The notes under the pieces: model-generated
The model's input: only the letters and a program-made list of their open reading frames with translations
The model's database searches: none
What the model was told of the DNA's origin: nothing
Shown here: positions 23,539 through 36,223 of the stretch, one piece after another
Layout of the letters: every line of letters starts with the position of its first letter
Numbering within the stretch: the stretch's first letter is position 1
Made by a program: the position numbers and the translations under genes
Assembly (NCBI GenBank): GCA_022747635.1
Contig: JAKTNV010000003.1
Span: 27,171,830 to 27,235,829, forward strand
From: Hetaerina americana
Lineage: Eukaryota > Arthropoda > Insecta > Odonata > Calopterygidae
Length of the DNA: 64,000 bases
Reading direction: 5' to 3'

Positions 23539-26500
23539 ATGAAACTGTTAACCCATAATATGCTTACTTCTAAATGCCTCAAGGGTGTTAGTGTTGGATA
23601 TCCCCTAGGAATATTGGTAAAAATAGTTATTTTGCCGGTTTAAGACTTTGGATAGTCCTATTAACGCTTAAGTGTTGTATGCGCATATGTGACAAACGTT
23701 CTCTGAAGTCTATTTTATTTTCAGGCCAAGGATGTAAAAGTTTCGGAAGTAGATTTTAACCCAGACTTTGTATCTCGAATCATTCCAAAACTGGATTGGA
23801 ACGCCTTATGGAATGCCGCTGATAGTGTAAGCATTTAATTGTACGGCATTGTAAATGTGTGATTAGTATAAGTTATAATCTAGGGGAATGAAAACCCAGA
23901 CTTTTACATATGTAACACACCGCTACTCCTCGTGGACGAAAATCGACTACATAATTTCAAAACAAAAGTCTGAACCCTATCATAACGTTGTTACACACCG
24001 GTTACCTTGCAATGTTGCCCAGAAACTGATTGGAATAATAGTCGCATACTACAGTTTAATATCAGAGGATTATTAAAATATTTAAAACAATTTATCAATA
24101 AGGCGACCGAGTTATGAAAAGAACATTGCATGAAGTCGCCCTAAAAAATTACTTGATATCAAATGTGTTCTGCAAAGAAAGACGTCTGCTGTTTCGCAGG
24201 AATTGTGAATACATTTTGTAATCGCGTTGAACATGAAACAAATTAATAGTATTAGTATAAAATATGGGCGCATGAAAAATTAAGCTTTCTAAGGAGTATT
24301 CTGAATGTTGATTGCATGGCCGAATTATGAATGCAAAATTGGGCAAATTACATAAACGGTAAAGTGAGAATAAAATCTCTCATTATTTACCTTAGGTGTT
24401 AAAATCTTTTTCAGTCCTAAATTCAAAAGAGGCATGTGACTCTTACAACTATTTCAGTATTGTTTGTGTATGATTGTATACAAATGAGTTTTACGTAAGT
24501 ATTTTTTGCCCTGAAATTTTGGCATACAAAATTAAGAACTACCGCGCATCTATTCATAACATGTTCAACCCTCTGGTCATATGTTAAGAAAACGCCTGAA
24601 TCGAGGGAGATATCTAACAATATTTGAACAAGAAGAAACGGTGTCTTGAAATATAATGTTTAGAATTAATTAATTGTATTGGTAATAATAATAGTAAGAT
24701 AGTAAATTTGTTTTAAATTTTCACCAGCTTAAAATTCTTTTCAGACTCCCATTAAAATGGATACAATCGTTTATAATTTCATCAAAAAGCACATTGTTTA
24801 AAATTTAAGGATTATTTTTTTATTACTGGAATGATAGTTCTAGATTAATATATACCGGAAGTGGCGAGAACTAGCCAGGAGGTGCAGTAATATTGAATGA
24901 AAAGGTAGGAAGAAGGTTAGTTAGTATAGAGCAAGCAACAGATTGCTATATTACTAGTAGGAGTAAAAGCAGAATCGATGAACGTGGTCATTGTTCAGGT
25001 ATACATGCCACCAAGAAATAATAGTGAGAAAGAATTCAATAGGGTATACAATCAGTTAGAGGACGTAATCACAAATGTTCCTGCAGGGAAACATTTGATA
25101 GTAATGGGGGATTGGAATGCAACAGCAGGCAGAGATGGTGATGAGGTGGCTCGCTCTACAGTGAGATAGATTGGGCATTAAGGGAGATGAAATCAAATAA
25201 GGTCATGGGGGTAGACAACATTCCTGTGGAACTACTGAAAAATTTAGGAAATTGTGGGAGTCTTTATTGGCTAATTCATAGCATTTATGAGAGAGAAATT
25301 TGGCCAGATGACTGTGTCAGATCAGTTTAATACCTATTCAAAAAAAAGTAAAGGCTACATGATGTGAGGACTACAGAACAAGTTTTATTTTACATGCAGC
25401 GATAGTGGAACTAAGGATCATCAACAGGAGGATGGAGAGCAGAGTTAATGATTTCATAGGGAGATTATCAGTTTGGTTTCAGGAAGGGAGAGGCACACAT
25501 GATGCAGTAATGAGGTCACTAACAGATAAAAGCATGGTATATAATCAGACTGTTTTGTAGATTTTGCTGAGGCAATTGGTAGAGTGAATTAGAAAAACTA
25601 ATGAATATATTGCGGAAAAGAGGAATAGATTGGAGGGATGGAAGACTAATCTGCCAACTGTACATATATCAGACTACTCCGGTGCTAGTGAGGGGCAGAA
25701 AGCAGGGTTGTCCATTATCACTTGTGCTGTTCAACGTATACTACCTTGATCAAAAAGTTCCCGGAATAACCACCGTGTGGCGCTCCCATCGTTACGATTT
25801 GAGTTGTTTTTTTTGTTAAATTGGTACATCTGTTGTTGATATTCCCTTTAAATCTTAGTGTCATAACTTGACATTTGCAAAAGTTACGTAGCCAAGAGTA
25901 CATCTATCTCTGTGTGTGTTGGCGATTTTTTACAATTTCAGAAAGGGATTTAAATTTGCAACAACGAACTTGTATTAAATTTTGCGTAAAAAACGGATTC
26001 AGTGGCGCACGGACGTTGGAAATGTTGGAAAAGTGTTTCGGCAACGATTCTCTAAAAAAACGGTCGTTTACCAGTGGCACGAGCGGTTCAGAAGTGGTCG
26101 TGAGTCAATCGAAGATGATGAACGCAGTGGCAGACCATCGACATCGAAAGTCGGTGAAAAAATTGATAAAGTAAAAGAAATGTTGGTCAATAACCGCAAA
26201 TTAACCATCAGAGAAATAGCGGAGGACTTGAACATTGCCTATGGATCCGCCCAAGACATTGTGGTTAATGATTTGGGTTTCCGTCGTGTAGCAGCAAAGT
26301 TGGTGCCAAAAGACCTCAATTTCATGCAAAAAAGAGACCGTGTTGACGTCGCAAAAGACATGATTTGCGAGGCTGAATCCGATCCCACATTCATCAAAAG
26401 GATCATTACTGGAGACGAGACGTGGGTTTATGAGTACGACACGCAATCCAGACATCAGGCAAGTGAATGGCGTTCACCAAATGAGCCGAGACCAAAAAAA

Positions 26501-29500
26501 CCACGTCGTTTTCAGTCAAAAAAGAAGGCAATGCTGACGGTTTTCATGGATTACAACGGTGTAGTGCATCATGAATTTTTGCCAGAAGGCCAGACAGTAA
26601 ACAAAGAGTATTATTTGGGCGTTATGAGACGTTTGCGTGAAGCAATTCGCCGAAAGAGACCAGAAATGTGGGCAGAAAACTCGTGGATTTTGCACCATGA
26701 TAACGCACCGTCGCACAGTGCTATCATTATTCGTAATTTTTTGACGAAAAATGCAACAAATACCATCCAACAGCCACCGAATTCACCTGATTTGGCTCCC
26801 TGTGACTTCTTTCTGTTCTATCGAGTTAAAAAACCATTACGGGGAACGCGTTTTAGCAGCCGAGAGGAAGTAATGGAAAAATCGCAGGAAGCACTGATGG
26901 ACATACCGAAAACCGACCGTAACTTTTGCAAATGTCAAGGTATGACACTAAGATTTAAAGGGAATATCAACAACAGATGTACCAATTTAACAAAAAAAAA
27001 CAGAACTCAAATCGGAACGATGGGAGCGCCACACGGTGGTTATTCCGGGAACTTTTTGATCAAGGTAGTATATTTAGGAAATGATTGAAGGGGCATGAGA
27101 AAAACTGGAGATAGGAATGAAAATCAGCATGGAATTCTTAAAATCAGTTGGGTTTACTGATGACCCCAAGCTTTATTTTGTCAGTCAGCCAAGGGGTTGC
27201 AAGCATCGCTTAGTGCATTGGGAATTCAGTGCAATAGGTATGGGATGAGAATAATTTTAAATGAAACAAAGTTTATGCGATTTTCCAAAAAATGAAAGGC
27301 TAAGTTAAACGTTGAAATAGGGGGTAAAAACTATAGCAGGTGGAACTGTTTACGTACCTCGGAAGTGTTTTGGACCAAAATGGTCAAGTAGTAGGGGCAT
27401 AAGGATAAGAATTGTATTATGCAAAAAAGCTCTCACAAGGAGGAGAGAATTGATGGCAGGGAGATTGAGTAAAGATGTTAAGAAAAGGCTTATTAAAACT
27501 TTACTTGGAGCATAGTTATGTACGGTATGGAAACCTGGTCATTGAAGCAGGAGGATGGACGTAGATTGGAGGCCTTTGAAATGTGGGTGCAGAGAAGGTA
27601 AAGTGGAAAGAAAGGAAAATAAATGAGGAAGTGCTAGGTATAGTGGTAGAGGAGAGGGGATTATTGAATAAATAATAAGGAGACAGGAAAAATGAATGCA
27701 AAGATTGGTAGTGGAATGTTGAAGGCTACAGGGTACATTCCAAAAGTAATGCAATTCAATTTCCCATGCCGCCCTTATTAGTTGGAGTGGGATTGAACTA
27801 CTTGGAGTAGGTGGAAGGGATGCTAAGCTTTGCCACGAAACCAGTCTTAGTGTTTTCCAAGCTGTGGAAGGGCAGGACATTAATTACTGTAAACCTCTTC
27901 GAGCTGACCATTTCACGAAAGACCGAGCAGAAATTCCCAGTAAAATTTTGCAATGTATTGAAAATCATGCTGATTATTTGGACAACATCATCACTGGTGA
28001 TGAAACCTGGGTTTTTGAATTTGGCCCAGGAACAAAATGCCAAAGCTCCGACGGTACACAGACCCCCAAGCCCAAAAAGGCAAGAATGAGAAAATGTAAA
28101 GTGAAATCAATGCTCATTATCTTTTTCGACAGTTAAGGATTGGTCCATAAGGATTTTGTTCCTTAAGGATAGACAGTTAATGCTGCCTAATATGTGGATG
28201 TCCTGATAAGACTGAAAAAGGGTCATCAGAACGAGAAAAGACATCTCCGCTACCTGGCAACTCCATCACGACAACGCGCTCTGAGTCCGCGAGTTCCTGG
28301 CCAAACACCAGGTGCCAACGCTGCCCCACCCCTCCTTAAGTCCTGAAATTGCCCCTGCAGACTTCTTTTTGTTCCCTCTGATTAAGGAAGTCCTGAAAGA
28401 AACCCGTTTTTCATCCATAGAAGATATCCAATCAGCCATGACAAAGACCTTGCGAGAAGTCCTTGGAGACACCTTCCAGGGCATGCAACGGTCATGGCCG
28501 AGTCGCTGAAAAATATTTTTAGAGGCCCAAGAACAGTACTTCAAAGAATTTTAAGTGTTTGTGCAAATCTGTTCGATAAATTACTTAAAATATAACTGCA
28601 TTACTTTCGGAGCACACCCTGTATGATAGAGGGGAGAATCGTAGGCAAACGAGGAAGGGGAAGAAATAGGATAGCAATGCTGTATGGAATGAATGGAGGA
28701 AGGTAAGGTACGGAGGTGAAGAGTGGCTTGTTGTAGAGTGGGGTGTTGGTTTGTTTCTTGTTAGGAGTAACAAAAAAAATATTTATTCGCTCATTTGTGT
28801 TCATCCAAAACCTACCTTAATTAGTAGATTACCTATGATATAATGATCTCCAATTTTGTCCTTTTCCCTTTCTCTGTTTATGCCCTTTGGATGCCATACA
28901 GTTAACTACCAAACACCTTCATTTTTTTGTCTATCTTTTAAGTCTTTTGGAGGTATATAAAAAGTATTCAAGATTTGTAAATGTGGGTGCCTTATTTATT
29001 TAAAAAACCATTTCTCAAATAATGTTTCCGGAAAAGCTGAAAGTTTCCTTATAGTAACTGTTCTTAGGTTAAAAAAAGTTAAGTAATTTTTATTTTGAGT
29101 TACTGTTAGGAAAAGTCTACACATCAATCAAATATATCCTTTAGTTTAATAGGGCAATGCATTAAAATTCATGGAAACAGCCAATATTTTAGCATTTTTC
29201 ACTTTTAAGAAAAGGTCATATTAATAAATGAAAAAGAAACACTTTGTTCCAATCCACCACTTGATTACAGGTACTTTATTAGTACCTGTAATAAAGTGGT
29301 GGATTGGAACAAAGTGTTTCTTTTTCATTTATTAAAATGAACTTCCACAAAGTTGAGGCTGAAACTATTGAACTAAAAGGTCATTTGTCTAAAACACTAT
29401 TGTACTCTCATTGTCTGCATCAATAGGTTTCCTAAAGAGCATCTCAAGTTCATTTTACATTTCATTTGATTTAATCATGGTAACTAAACAAGCCTTAAGA

Positions 29501-29787
29501 AAATTATCTACATTTCAGATTGGACACAGTGCAGAGTTACCAAAAACTATTATTTCAGATTATGAAAATAATCAGGATTTCCTGAAAAAGGCACATCATG
29601 TCTTGATGGAGGCAAGTATATCAGACATTTTTGCAGGCTTTGTGATTAATTAACAAAATCTAATGCTATATTTTGTCTTTTTCAGGTAGAAGTTATTAAT
29701 GGAGAATTGGTATGCCCAGAATCTGGACGAAAATTTCCAATAAGTGATGGAATTCCAAATATGTTGCTGAATGAGGATGAAGTTTAA
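23539..29787 (+). CDS. TRMT112: Multifunctional methyltransferase subunit TRM112-like protein (complete, 124 aa)
   Basis: Four exons: 23539-23616, 23725-23826, 29519-29611 and 29686-29787, coding 26, 34, 31 and 33 residues, all in phase 0. It starts [16 protein letters not shown], has [17 protein letters not shown] in exon 2 and [19 protein letters not shown] over the last junction, and ends [20 protein letters not shown]. These are the diagnostic TRM112 elements, and 124 aa matches the family (human about 125). TRM112 is the small activating partner that stabilises several SAM methyltransferases acting on tRNA, 18S rRNA and release factor eRF1. Only one of the zinc-site cysteines typical of yeast Trm112 is evident in PESG context, as in animal proteins. 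Intron 3 starts with GC (GAG|gcaagt), not GT. Intron 2 (5.7 kb) carries a LINE with two nested mariners and a PLE foldback. Confidence 0.95.
25741..27068 (+). mobile_element. Mariner element with about 150-bp terminal inverted repeats
   Basis: It is flanked by TA at 25739-25740 and 27069-27070. The left inverted repeat is 25741-25888 and the right 26918-27068. They match through AAAAGTTCCCGG, GGCGCTCCCATCG and GACATTTGCAAAAGTTACG with few differences, far longer than the 25-35 bp usual for mariner. Between them lies one transposase reading frame. It inserted into the RT region of a LINE. Confidence 0.9.
25941..26937 (+). pseudogene. Mariner transposase (D,D34D), one frameshift and altered ends
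   Basis: The N-terminus is [20 protein letters not shown], in a different frame from the rest. The frame changes at a run of seven A's (26054-26060); one lost A explains it. Then follow [15 protein letters not shown], the DNA-binding and linker region, and the catalytic motifs: [22 protein letters not shown] and [11 protein letters not shown]. There are 34 residues between the second and third aspartates, the mariner D,D34D signature. No ATG precedes the N-terminus. The protein stops matching the family after [10 protein letters not shown], where the right inverted repeat begins, so the usual last 20 or so residues are missing. The catalytic residues themselves are intact. Confidence 0.85.
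27729..28621 (+). mobile_element. Internally deleted mariner, second nested insertion
   Basis: TA flanks it at 27727-27728 and 28622-28623. The terminal repeats CAGGGTACATTCCAAAAGTA and (reverse-complemented right end) CAGGGTGTGCTCCGAAAGTA match with a few differences. Inside are pieces of a transposase: [20 protein letters not shown], a HHDNAL remnant near 28265, [20 protein letters not shown] and [13 protein letters not shown]. The N-terminal DNA-binding part is largely absent and frames are broken. It belongs to a different lineage from the mariner at 25741. Confidence 0.85.
29220..29374 (-). mobile_element. Mini-PLE foldback (PLE-E), TRMT112 intron 2
   Basis: A near-perfect palindrome spans 29220-29337 (arms of about 50 bp, AACACTTTGTTCCAATCCACC and its complement, around an AGGTACTTTATTAGTACCT centre). 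A one-sided extension runs to 29374. The flanks AAAAGGTCAT (29210-29219 and 29375-29384) form a 10-bp target duplication that encloses palindrome plus extension. Read on the minus strand, the extension contains TTTCAGCCTCAACTTTGTGG followed by AAGTT. This is clearly related to the leader of the coding PLE at 47181. Confidence 0.65.
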
Positions 29788-29947
29788 ATTGGATTCATAT
29801 TATTGTTCAGTGTGTTTTTTTTATAATTGAATTTACTATTATTTGTACCAAATCGTATTTTTATCCTTTTTCTAAAGATTTGTTGTTTTCCTCATCTCTT
29901 TCATTTTTGTCTATATTAGAGAATGTATGAATGGGAGAGGAGAAAAT

Positions 29948-29953
29948 AATAAA
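29948..29953 (+). terminator. AATAAA polyadenylation signal of TRMT112
   Basis: Canonical AATAAA about 160 bases after the TRMT112 stop codon. Confidence 0.55.
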
Positions 29954-32900
29954 TTAAAATATATTTTATGACTTGATTTATTTATTAAATAAATACGTCT
30001 GCTCACTACATATGAGTAAAATAATTACAGGAAGTAATAAATAAAGTCAATTTATGTTCACAATCACAAAAATACAAGACTAGAAACTTACTTTTCATTA
30101 AATGTTAATTCTCTGACATTTGAACTAGATTAAATATCACCTTGAATGCCTGTCAATTTAAGTTTTCGTCTTTGTCACATAATTGATGTACCAAATGTTA
30201 CAAACTGACTGTACACAATAACTAGTGGTATGCCTGGTTAATAAAAGTACCAACATTTAAATTCATAGAATTCACTAATAACTTCTTATTTGAAGAATCA
30301 TTTTACCTTGTTTGAAAATTTTCAAGACTACTTCAAGCATTTAGGAAAATATAATATACGTCTATGACCAAGACTGTGGAGAGCACACTCCACAATGTAA
30401 TTCATCATGCACCAGTTCATTTCTTATACATGGGTAGAGGGCACTTATTAACAGATCTCATGATAACATGCCATTTTCAAACCATCAAGAAAAAATAAAC
30501 ATTCATAACATTCTCATTCCTAAACTATATCCCACCCCAATAAGGGTTTTCCTTGGAAGGTCGTGTGTGCAGTTACCCTAAACCAAATTAATGACTACTT
30601 TCACCTGGCCTGCCTGCACTTGCCCTGGAAGAATAAATCCTGGAGACTGTGGTTTTTGCTCACCTCATTAAGAATCAACAAAAGGAATCTAGAATGAGTC
30701 TAAAAGAAATCCTGAAACATTTGTCGGGTAATATTAAGTACCATACACACAAATTCAAACTTTCATCACATCAGAGATTTGTATTCTATTAGAATCAAAA
30801 CCTGTTTCTGGACTGAAAGAATCAAAAAAGGTTCCCCAAAGTGGTAAGATGAAAATTACCTACCCAGCTCTTACTTCTGATGCCTGCCATATGGTAAAAT
30901 CATTTTACCAAAATAGTCCACTCAGGTAGAATAGTCTAAGATCGCCATAATAGGCTTAAAGTTGAATCTTTTTTGAAGTCTTCTAGAATAAGATGCTAGA
31001 GTCTAACATAGGACATGGCAGAAGGTCCCAATGAATCAAGGTTATCCAAATCGACCTTCCTCAGAGGATACTTCTAATGATAATTTATGAATAATTGATT
31101 ATGTCCTTTAAAAATATGTGAGCAAAGTTGAACATCTAAAGCAACAAGAATGTTTCTTTTAATCATATGAGTTTTAAGTTGGTGTATATGAGTATAATTT
31201 CAGTTTAATTACAACCATAAGACAAAATTTTATAAATCCTGTATGTAGCATTTGGTGCCCTCAATACTCATAATTATTCAGTTTTGGACTACTTTAATTT
31301 TTGTAATGAGCAATTTTATTAGTAATTAATAAGAAATTTGTTCGAATCTTTAATACTGAATTTTGATTTTCAGTATAATGTTCATAGACCAAAGTGAAAT
31401 CATAACACCTAAGACCTTATTCCAGTCATACAACCTAAATCTCTTTGACTAATTGAAGCATTTACAAAATTATTAAAGTGAAAGCATTGCAAGGTTCCTT
31501 ATCAAAATGGTCAACACTGGAAGACTAAATCATTTGGATAAAATTTCAAATAAATGTTAGTAGAAAAAGCACTAGTTAATAAGCCAAACATGGATAAGGA
31601 CTAGATTATTTAAAAATATCTCGCAAAAGTACTAAGATTGAGTCTTAACAATTAAACAAGACGTGACAAAATGCCAATTGTTCATGATAAGTCTTGATGA
31701 ATAAATAGGAATCAGAGTAAAATACTTCTACGAATGGCATGTAATCCTCTTCTGTATCAGGTCATCAGTGATATCCACTACTAATCTATTCAGGGGATAC
31801 CTCCACATTATGTAGAGGAATATAATATAGTCAGTACAGTGGCAGCCTATTAGCTACATTTTACATTATGTATTATGACAATTTAAACATGGAAACTCCT
31901 AGAATTAAAAAACAACCGAGCAAAGCTAATCGCCCATTTTGGCATTTTACAAGACTGTGAGTCCAGTCAAAATATACACAAATCATGACAAAGACAAAAC
32001 CTATCATCTACAGGCAATCACAAAGCAATTATTGGTACACTTCAGACCAGTACAAGGGATGGAGATTCTTGAGAAAAACTTCAGCTTCTGATCCTACATA
32101 AGAATATCATATATCATTGCAAAATTATTCATCTTATAATAAAAGATTAACAGCAAATGCAGAATTACAACCCACTTATCATTCAAGATCCTTTTCCAAA
32201 ATTCACCCTCGTAAATTAATATCAACTGGTAGTTTTTCTCATTACTAGGGACGGTTGAACTGGGGATGGTCCTAACCCTATAAATCCCCGTTGATATCAG
32301 ACTTCACACATTTCAATAAATCAAATTTACAACAAATTGCCAAAAATGATAGCAATTCAAATTTCATAAAAAATTAAAGCAAGCAGATGACAATTGTTCA
32401 AGTATTATTGTTAATAATATAATTATTTTGAAAATTATCCATTGAATGAGATCAGCAGTATTATATTCTCAAATGCCACAATCATCTTAAAATTTATCAT
32501 CAATATAAATGCATGGCCAACAGGCTTTTGCTTATTTAAGATGCATTTTAACATGAATTATTTAAAATTAATAGCCAAACAACGTTCACATGTGCAAATG
32601 TGTGCGGAGTTCTCATCTACAGAATTTCCTTTATTTTCAATGAAATTATTCAGAATTTTTTTAAATGTTACAGGAAAGATTAGGTGCATGTACTGTGATT
32701 TCAACTGTTACCATTGGAATCCATAACTTCACATTGGAAACATTTCTTTCAATATCACATAGCTTTTTCATATGAAAATCCCGCAAGTGGCATTTCAACA
32801 AATATTTTTTTTATTTTTTAAATTAATGGTTGAACTCAATTCTAATGAATGAAAGTTTTTTTCACTATGACTAGATGAAAATCATAGTAGTGGCATTATT

Positions 32901-35900
32901 TAAGCTATCACCAGCTTTTTACATTTATTGGTCAGTACTGACAAGTAGTTGAAACAAAATATCTGCAAGGCACAAGGGTAACAGGGTGATGCCTACACCT
33001 GACAATACAAATTACAGGGGCAGATATTATAAGGCCCAGAGGAACTTTTATATCTCTCAGTTTTTTCCCTCCAACTGATTTCTTTCATACTTGATTTCTT
33101 ATACATGGAAGTTACATTCAGATTTTTAACTTATGCTTAAGTCCACCACTGGGTGGAAAAACAATCAACCTTTATTAAGCAATGTTTCGAGTATCAATGC
33201 AAGCAATATTTTGAGAGAAGAGACTTTTAATTGAAAACATTTACTCTCTTGTATACCTACAGGCTTCAAAAATTTTGATCCCAACACCACATCACCGACA
33301 CCCAACTTCCATGCATATAACTGAGCCAAATGGCTACTGGCTTACCTAGGGCACCATTCACCCTTGCACCGTGAGAGACATCAATTATTAAGTGCCCTGG
33401 GGCTAAATTTCAATTTGACAGAACATTGAAATGGCAGATACATCCAGTTAAGAAGGTTGTGGCATTTGTTACAATATTAGAAATTACAAGCAATTATAAT
33501 CAATATATATGTAAATCATGATTGCATGGATAACAATCTTTTTCAATGAAATGAGTCACACTATTTTCAGGCAGTTCACTTTAAATAAGATGACAATGAA
33601 TGATAAAATACAGTACACATTCTTATGTCTTATACAGGCACACTACAATGGCAAATCATTATACATGATTTCACAATCACATCACGTAACAACAGCTTAA
33701 AGCAATAAATATAAAATGCACATCTATGAAGTCAGCATTATGCAAAATACTTAACTGTCACTGAAATTCTCCAATGCTTACTATATTAAAGAGGTATCTA
33801 CAGAGAGGGCTAACCACATACTAAAAAGTGAAGCATACATTAGAGATTGCATCATCGTGGCCAGGAGTTAATAGGGTCATCATATCCCAAGTAGCAAGGC
33901 TGAAATGAATATCATCTTCTGCCCTTCTGATACCAAAAAATACACCTGCTGATTCAAATGAACTTATGAATTAAGGGACTTACAGCGTGTATATCAGATG
34001 CTAAGGCAATAAAAGAGGGATGAAAAAGTGAACTACTCCCCTAATATACTATCTCAGTGAACTTCAAAACTAACAATGTAATTTAAACCATCAGGACTCA
34101 GTAGATCCACGAGACACTCAAGATCAAAATGAGCAATATCCTAACATTTTGCAGGAGGTAAAACAAATTCATTCATCCAGATTAATTCATCAGTCTAACT
34201 ATTTTACTTGAATAGATTCAAATTCTCACTCACAGGATCTTTTCAGTGGCCATCATCAAAAAGTAACATCGATGATTCATGAATAAGAATGCATAAAAAA
34301 ATAATGGACCACAGTCAAAGGTTAGTAAACAAGCAGCTCTGTTGCTACTAGCATTAATACAACAATACACGTAGCTGACAAAGAAGCACTATCCACGTTC
34401 CTTAGCAGTGTTTAAAATGTTATTATAGATTTTTATAATAATTTGAAACCCTGGTACTTCATCTACTGTACTATTTCATACATTCCAAGTAATTAACCAA
34501 ATGACGAAATTCTATCATCAAGCCCATTCCCATACTTATTGGCAAATGTTAAAATATGCCTTTCACCTACTACCACTGCAAAGATTATCCAAAGACAGTA
34601 TACAGTCATTACTACTATCACTTCTTAAGTCTTCACCTGAGTAATCCAGCAGAGATACCACTATCTGACATCTGCCTCGATGTTGGCAGAAGCACTATGC
34701 AACGAGTTGAGAAACCAAATCTTTCAATAGGATTGTGTAGATGTTTGAGATTGAGAGGAGAGAAATATCAGCAAACCCATGCATGCAGATATTACACATT
34801 AAAAATATCTGTTATGGCTAATGTTCTGAGAAAATAGGTCCTACGTGGGAAAATTTCTTGGCAATGATTCTGCACTGAAAATATACCTATATTATGGAAA
34901 ATTACTAAGAAATTCTGGTGATACATAAAAATCATTTTTGGGCATTTAGGATTATCTCTTTGGAGAAACAAATGTCTAATATGTGCATTCACATTACAGT
35001 TTGATTCATGAAAAAATATTAGTAATCAGCTGTTAGAGATTGTTGGTTGGCATTATAGATATAATGATAAGTAATGATCCACCAAAATATATTTCAAGTA
35101 AATGATGATAAGTATATTTTATCAATCTAGTCTGACTTTTGGGGAAATATGTATAGTTTCTTCAATGATGCATATCATGCATTTGGTCAGTACTGAAGGC
35201 ATGGTGTACCCATTGTATACTGTAAATATATTGCTTTGTTTGAATAAGCTCATTTAATGCATAAAGCTGATAAACGAGTAAAAACAAATTAAAATATTAG
35301 AGAGAGAGCTTACAAATGATATCACATTCTATATTTAGTGAATACCACATTTTAATTGTTTCAAAGATACAATTTCCCCATTACCACTAATACACATGGC
35401 TTCAAGGAGTGGAAATATGTCTACCAACTAAAGATTGCTCCGGTACACATGAAAGTAGAAATAAAGCCAGTGCCATGAAAACAACAACAACCCCAACTAA
35501 TCCTTCAAGGAGGAAGCTATTGCATAGCATCACAATTGACTGGCATAGTGCCAAGGAAAGGCAGCTTCATGTGAAGCTTCTGAGGAGCAAGCATACCCGA
35601 GAAGTAGGAACTTTCAAATTGAGAACTGTCAAATGAGAAAATATAAAAAAGGAATGACTTAAACCCATTTTGGGTTAGCCCTCTACTGTACACCATGGTA
35701 GAAAGTATGGCAAACATATGGAGACAAGTGCCTGTCATCGGGTCATTTTAATTCAGATTTGGCAAAAATATAAAATGTCTACAAAATATAATTATCCTTA
35801 TGAAATAATTAAAACAAATTAGGTAGTTAAGCATGATATAAGGTTATTTCAATACTCACTGACAAATCACATCCATCAGTGGCACACTAATGCTTCACAC

Positions 35901-36223
35901 ACACAGCTGTCACCATACACTTTTCCTCAAATATAACATGAAAGGCAAATTCAATTTTATAACGTGAATACAAAAATATGCATTTATTTTGACACTGTCA
36001 CTTCTGACAAATTGCTTCCAATGCTTATAAAAATTAAAGAATTTATCTCCTCCAATGCTATGAATACCCCTTTGCCCTTCATTTATTACTGCAGCAAATT
36101 ATAAATTTCACATGATACCAATTAAAATGAAATATGAATTACCAATTTTGGTGCTTAGTTAAAACTAAAATAATATAAATTTTTGCACTGCAAGTCATCA
36201 GATTTCCTAAAAGAGAAAGAAAT
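29954..36223. other. Gap between convergent genes, probably partly 3' UTR of the CUE-domain gene
   Basis: Six kilobases of AT-rich DNA between the TRMT112 poly(A) signal and the stop codon of the convergent CUE-domain gene. I see no exon, transposase, RT or tRNA-like structure. A long 3' UTR of the minus-strand gene is possible but not demonstrable from sequence alone. Confidence 0.35.

Larger units (their letters stand above)
24860..28840 (+). mobile_element. LINE with two nested mariner insertions, TRMT112 intron 2
   Basis: The endonuclease is at 24978-25150: [15 protein letters not shown], then [18 protein letters not shown] with the catalytic GDWN. A middle part near 25180-25330 encodes [12 protein letters not shown]. 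The RT is at 25580-25738: [15 protein letters not shown], then [12 protein letters not shown]. It is interrupted by a mariner (25741-27068). It resumes at 27071 with the same RT ([15 protein letters not shown], 27140-27180) and the thumb and C-terminus (27200-27700). A second mariner (27729-28621) interrupts it, and it ends at about 28840. Each junction is confirmed by continuous alignment to the uninterrupted copies at 9640 and 10310. Frameshifts make it inactive. Confidence 0.8.

Noticed and set aside
29519..29653. Alternative end of TRMT112 by reading through exon 3
   Set aside because: It would end [13 protein letters not shown] and lose the [12 protein letters not shown] motif that follows perfectly after a GC-AG intron. 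The spliced form matches the family length.
35409..35636. 75-residue open frame on the plus strand (begins MEICLPTKDCSG)
   Set aside because: No recognisable motif, no splice context or codon signal, and it lies in the gap between convergent genes. Best treated as chance.
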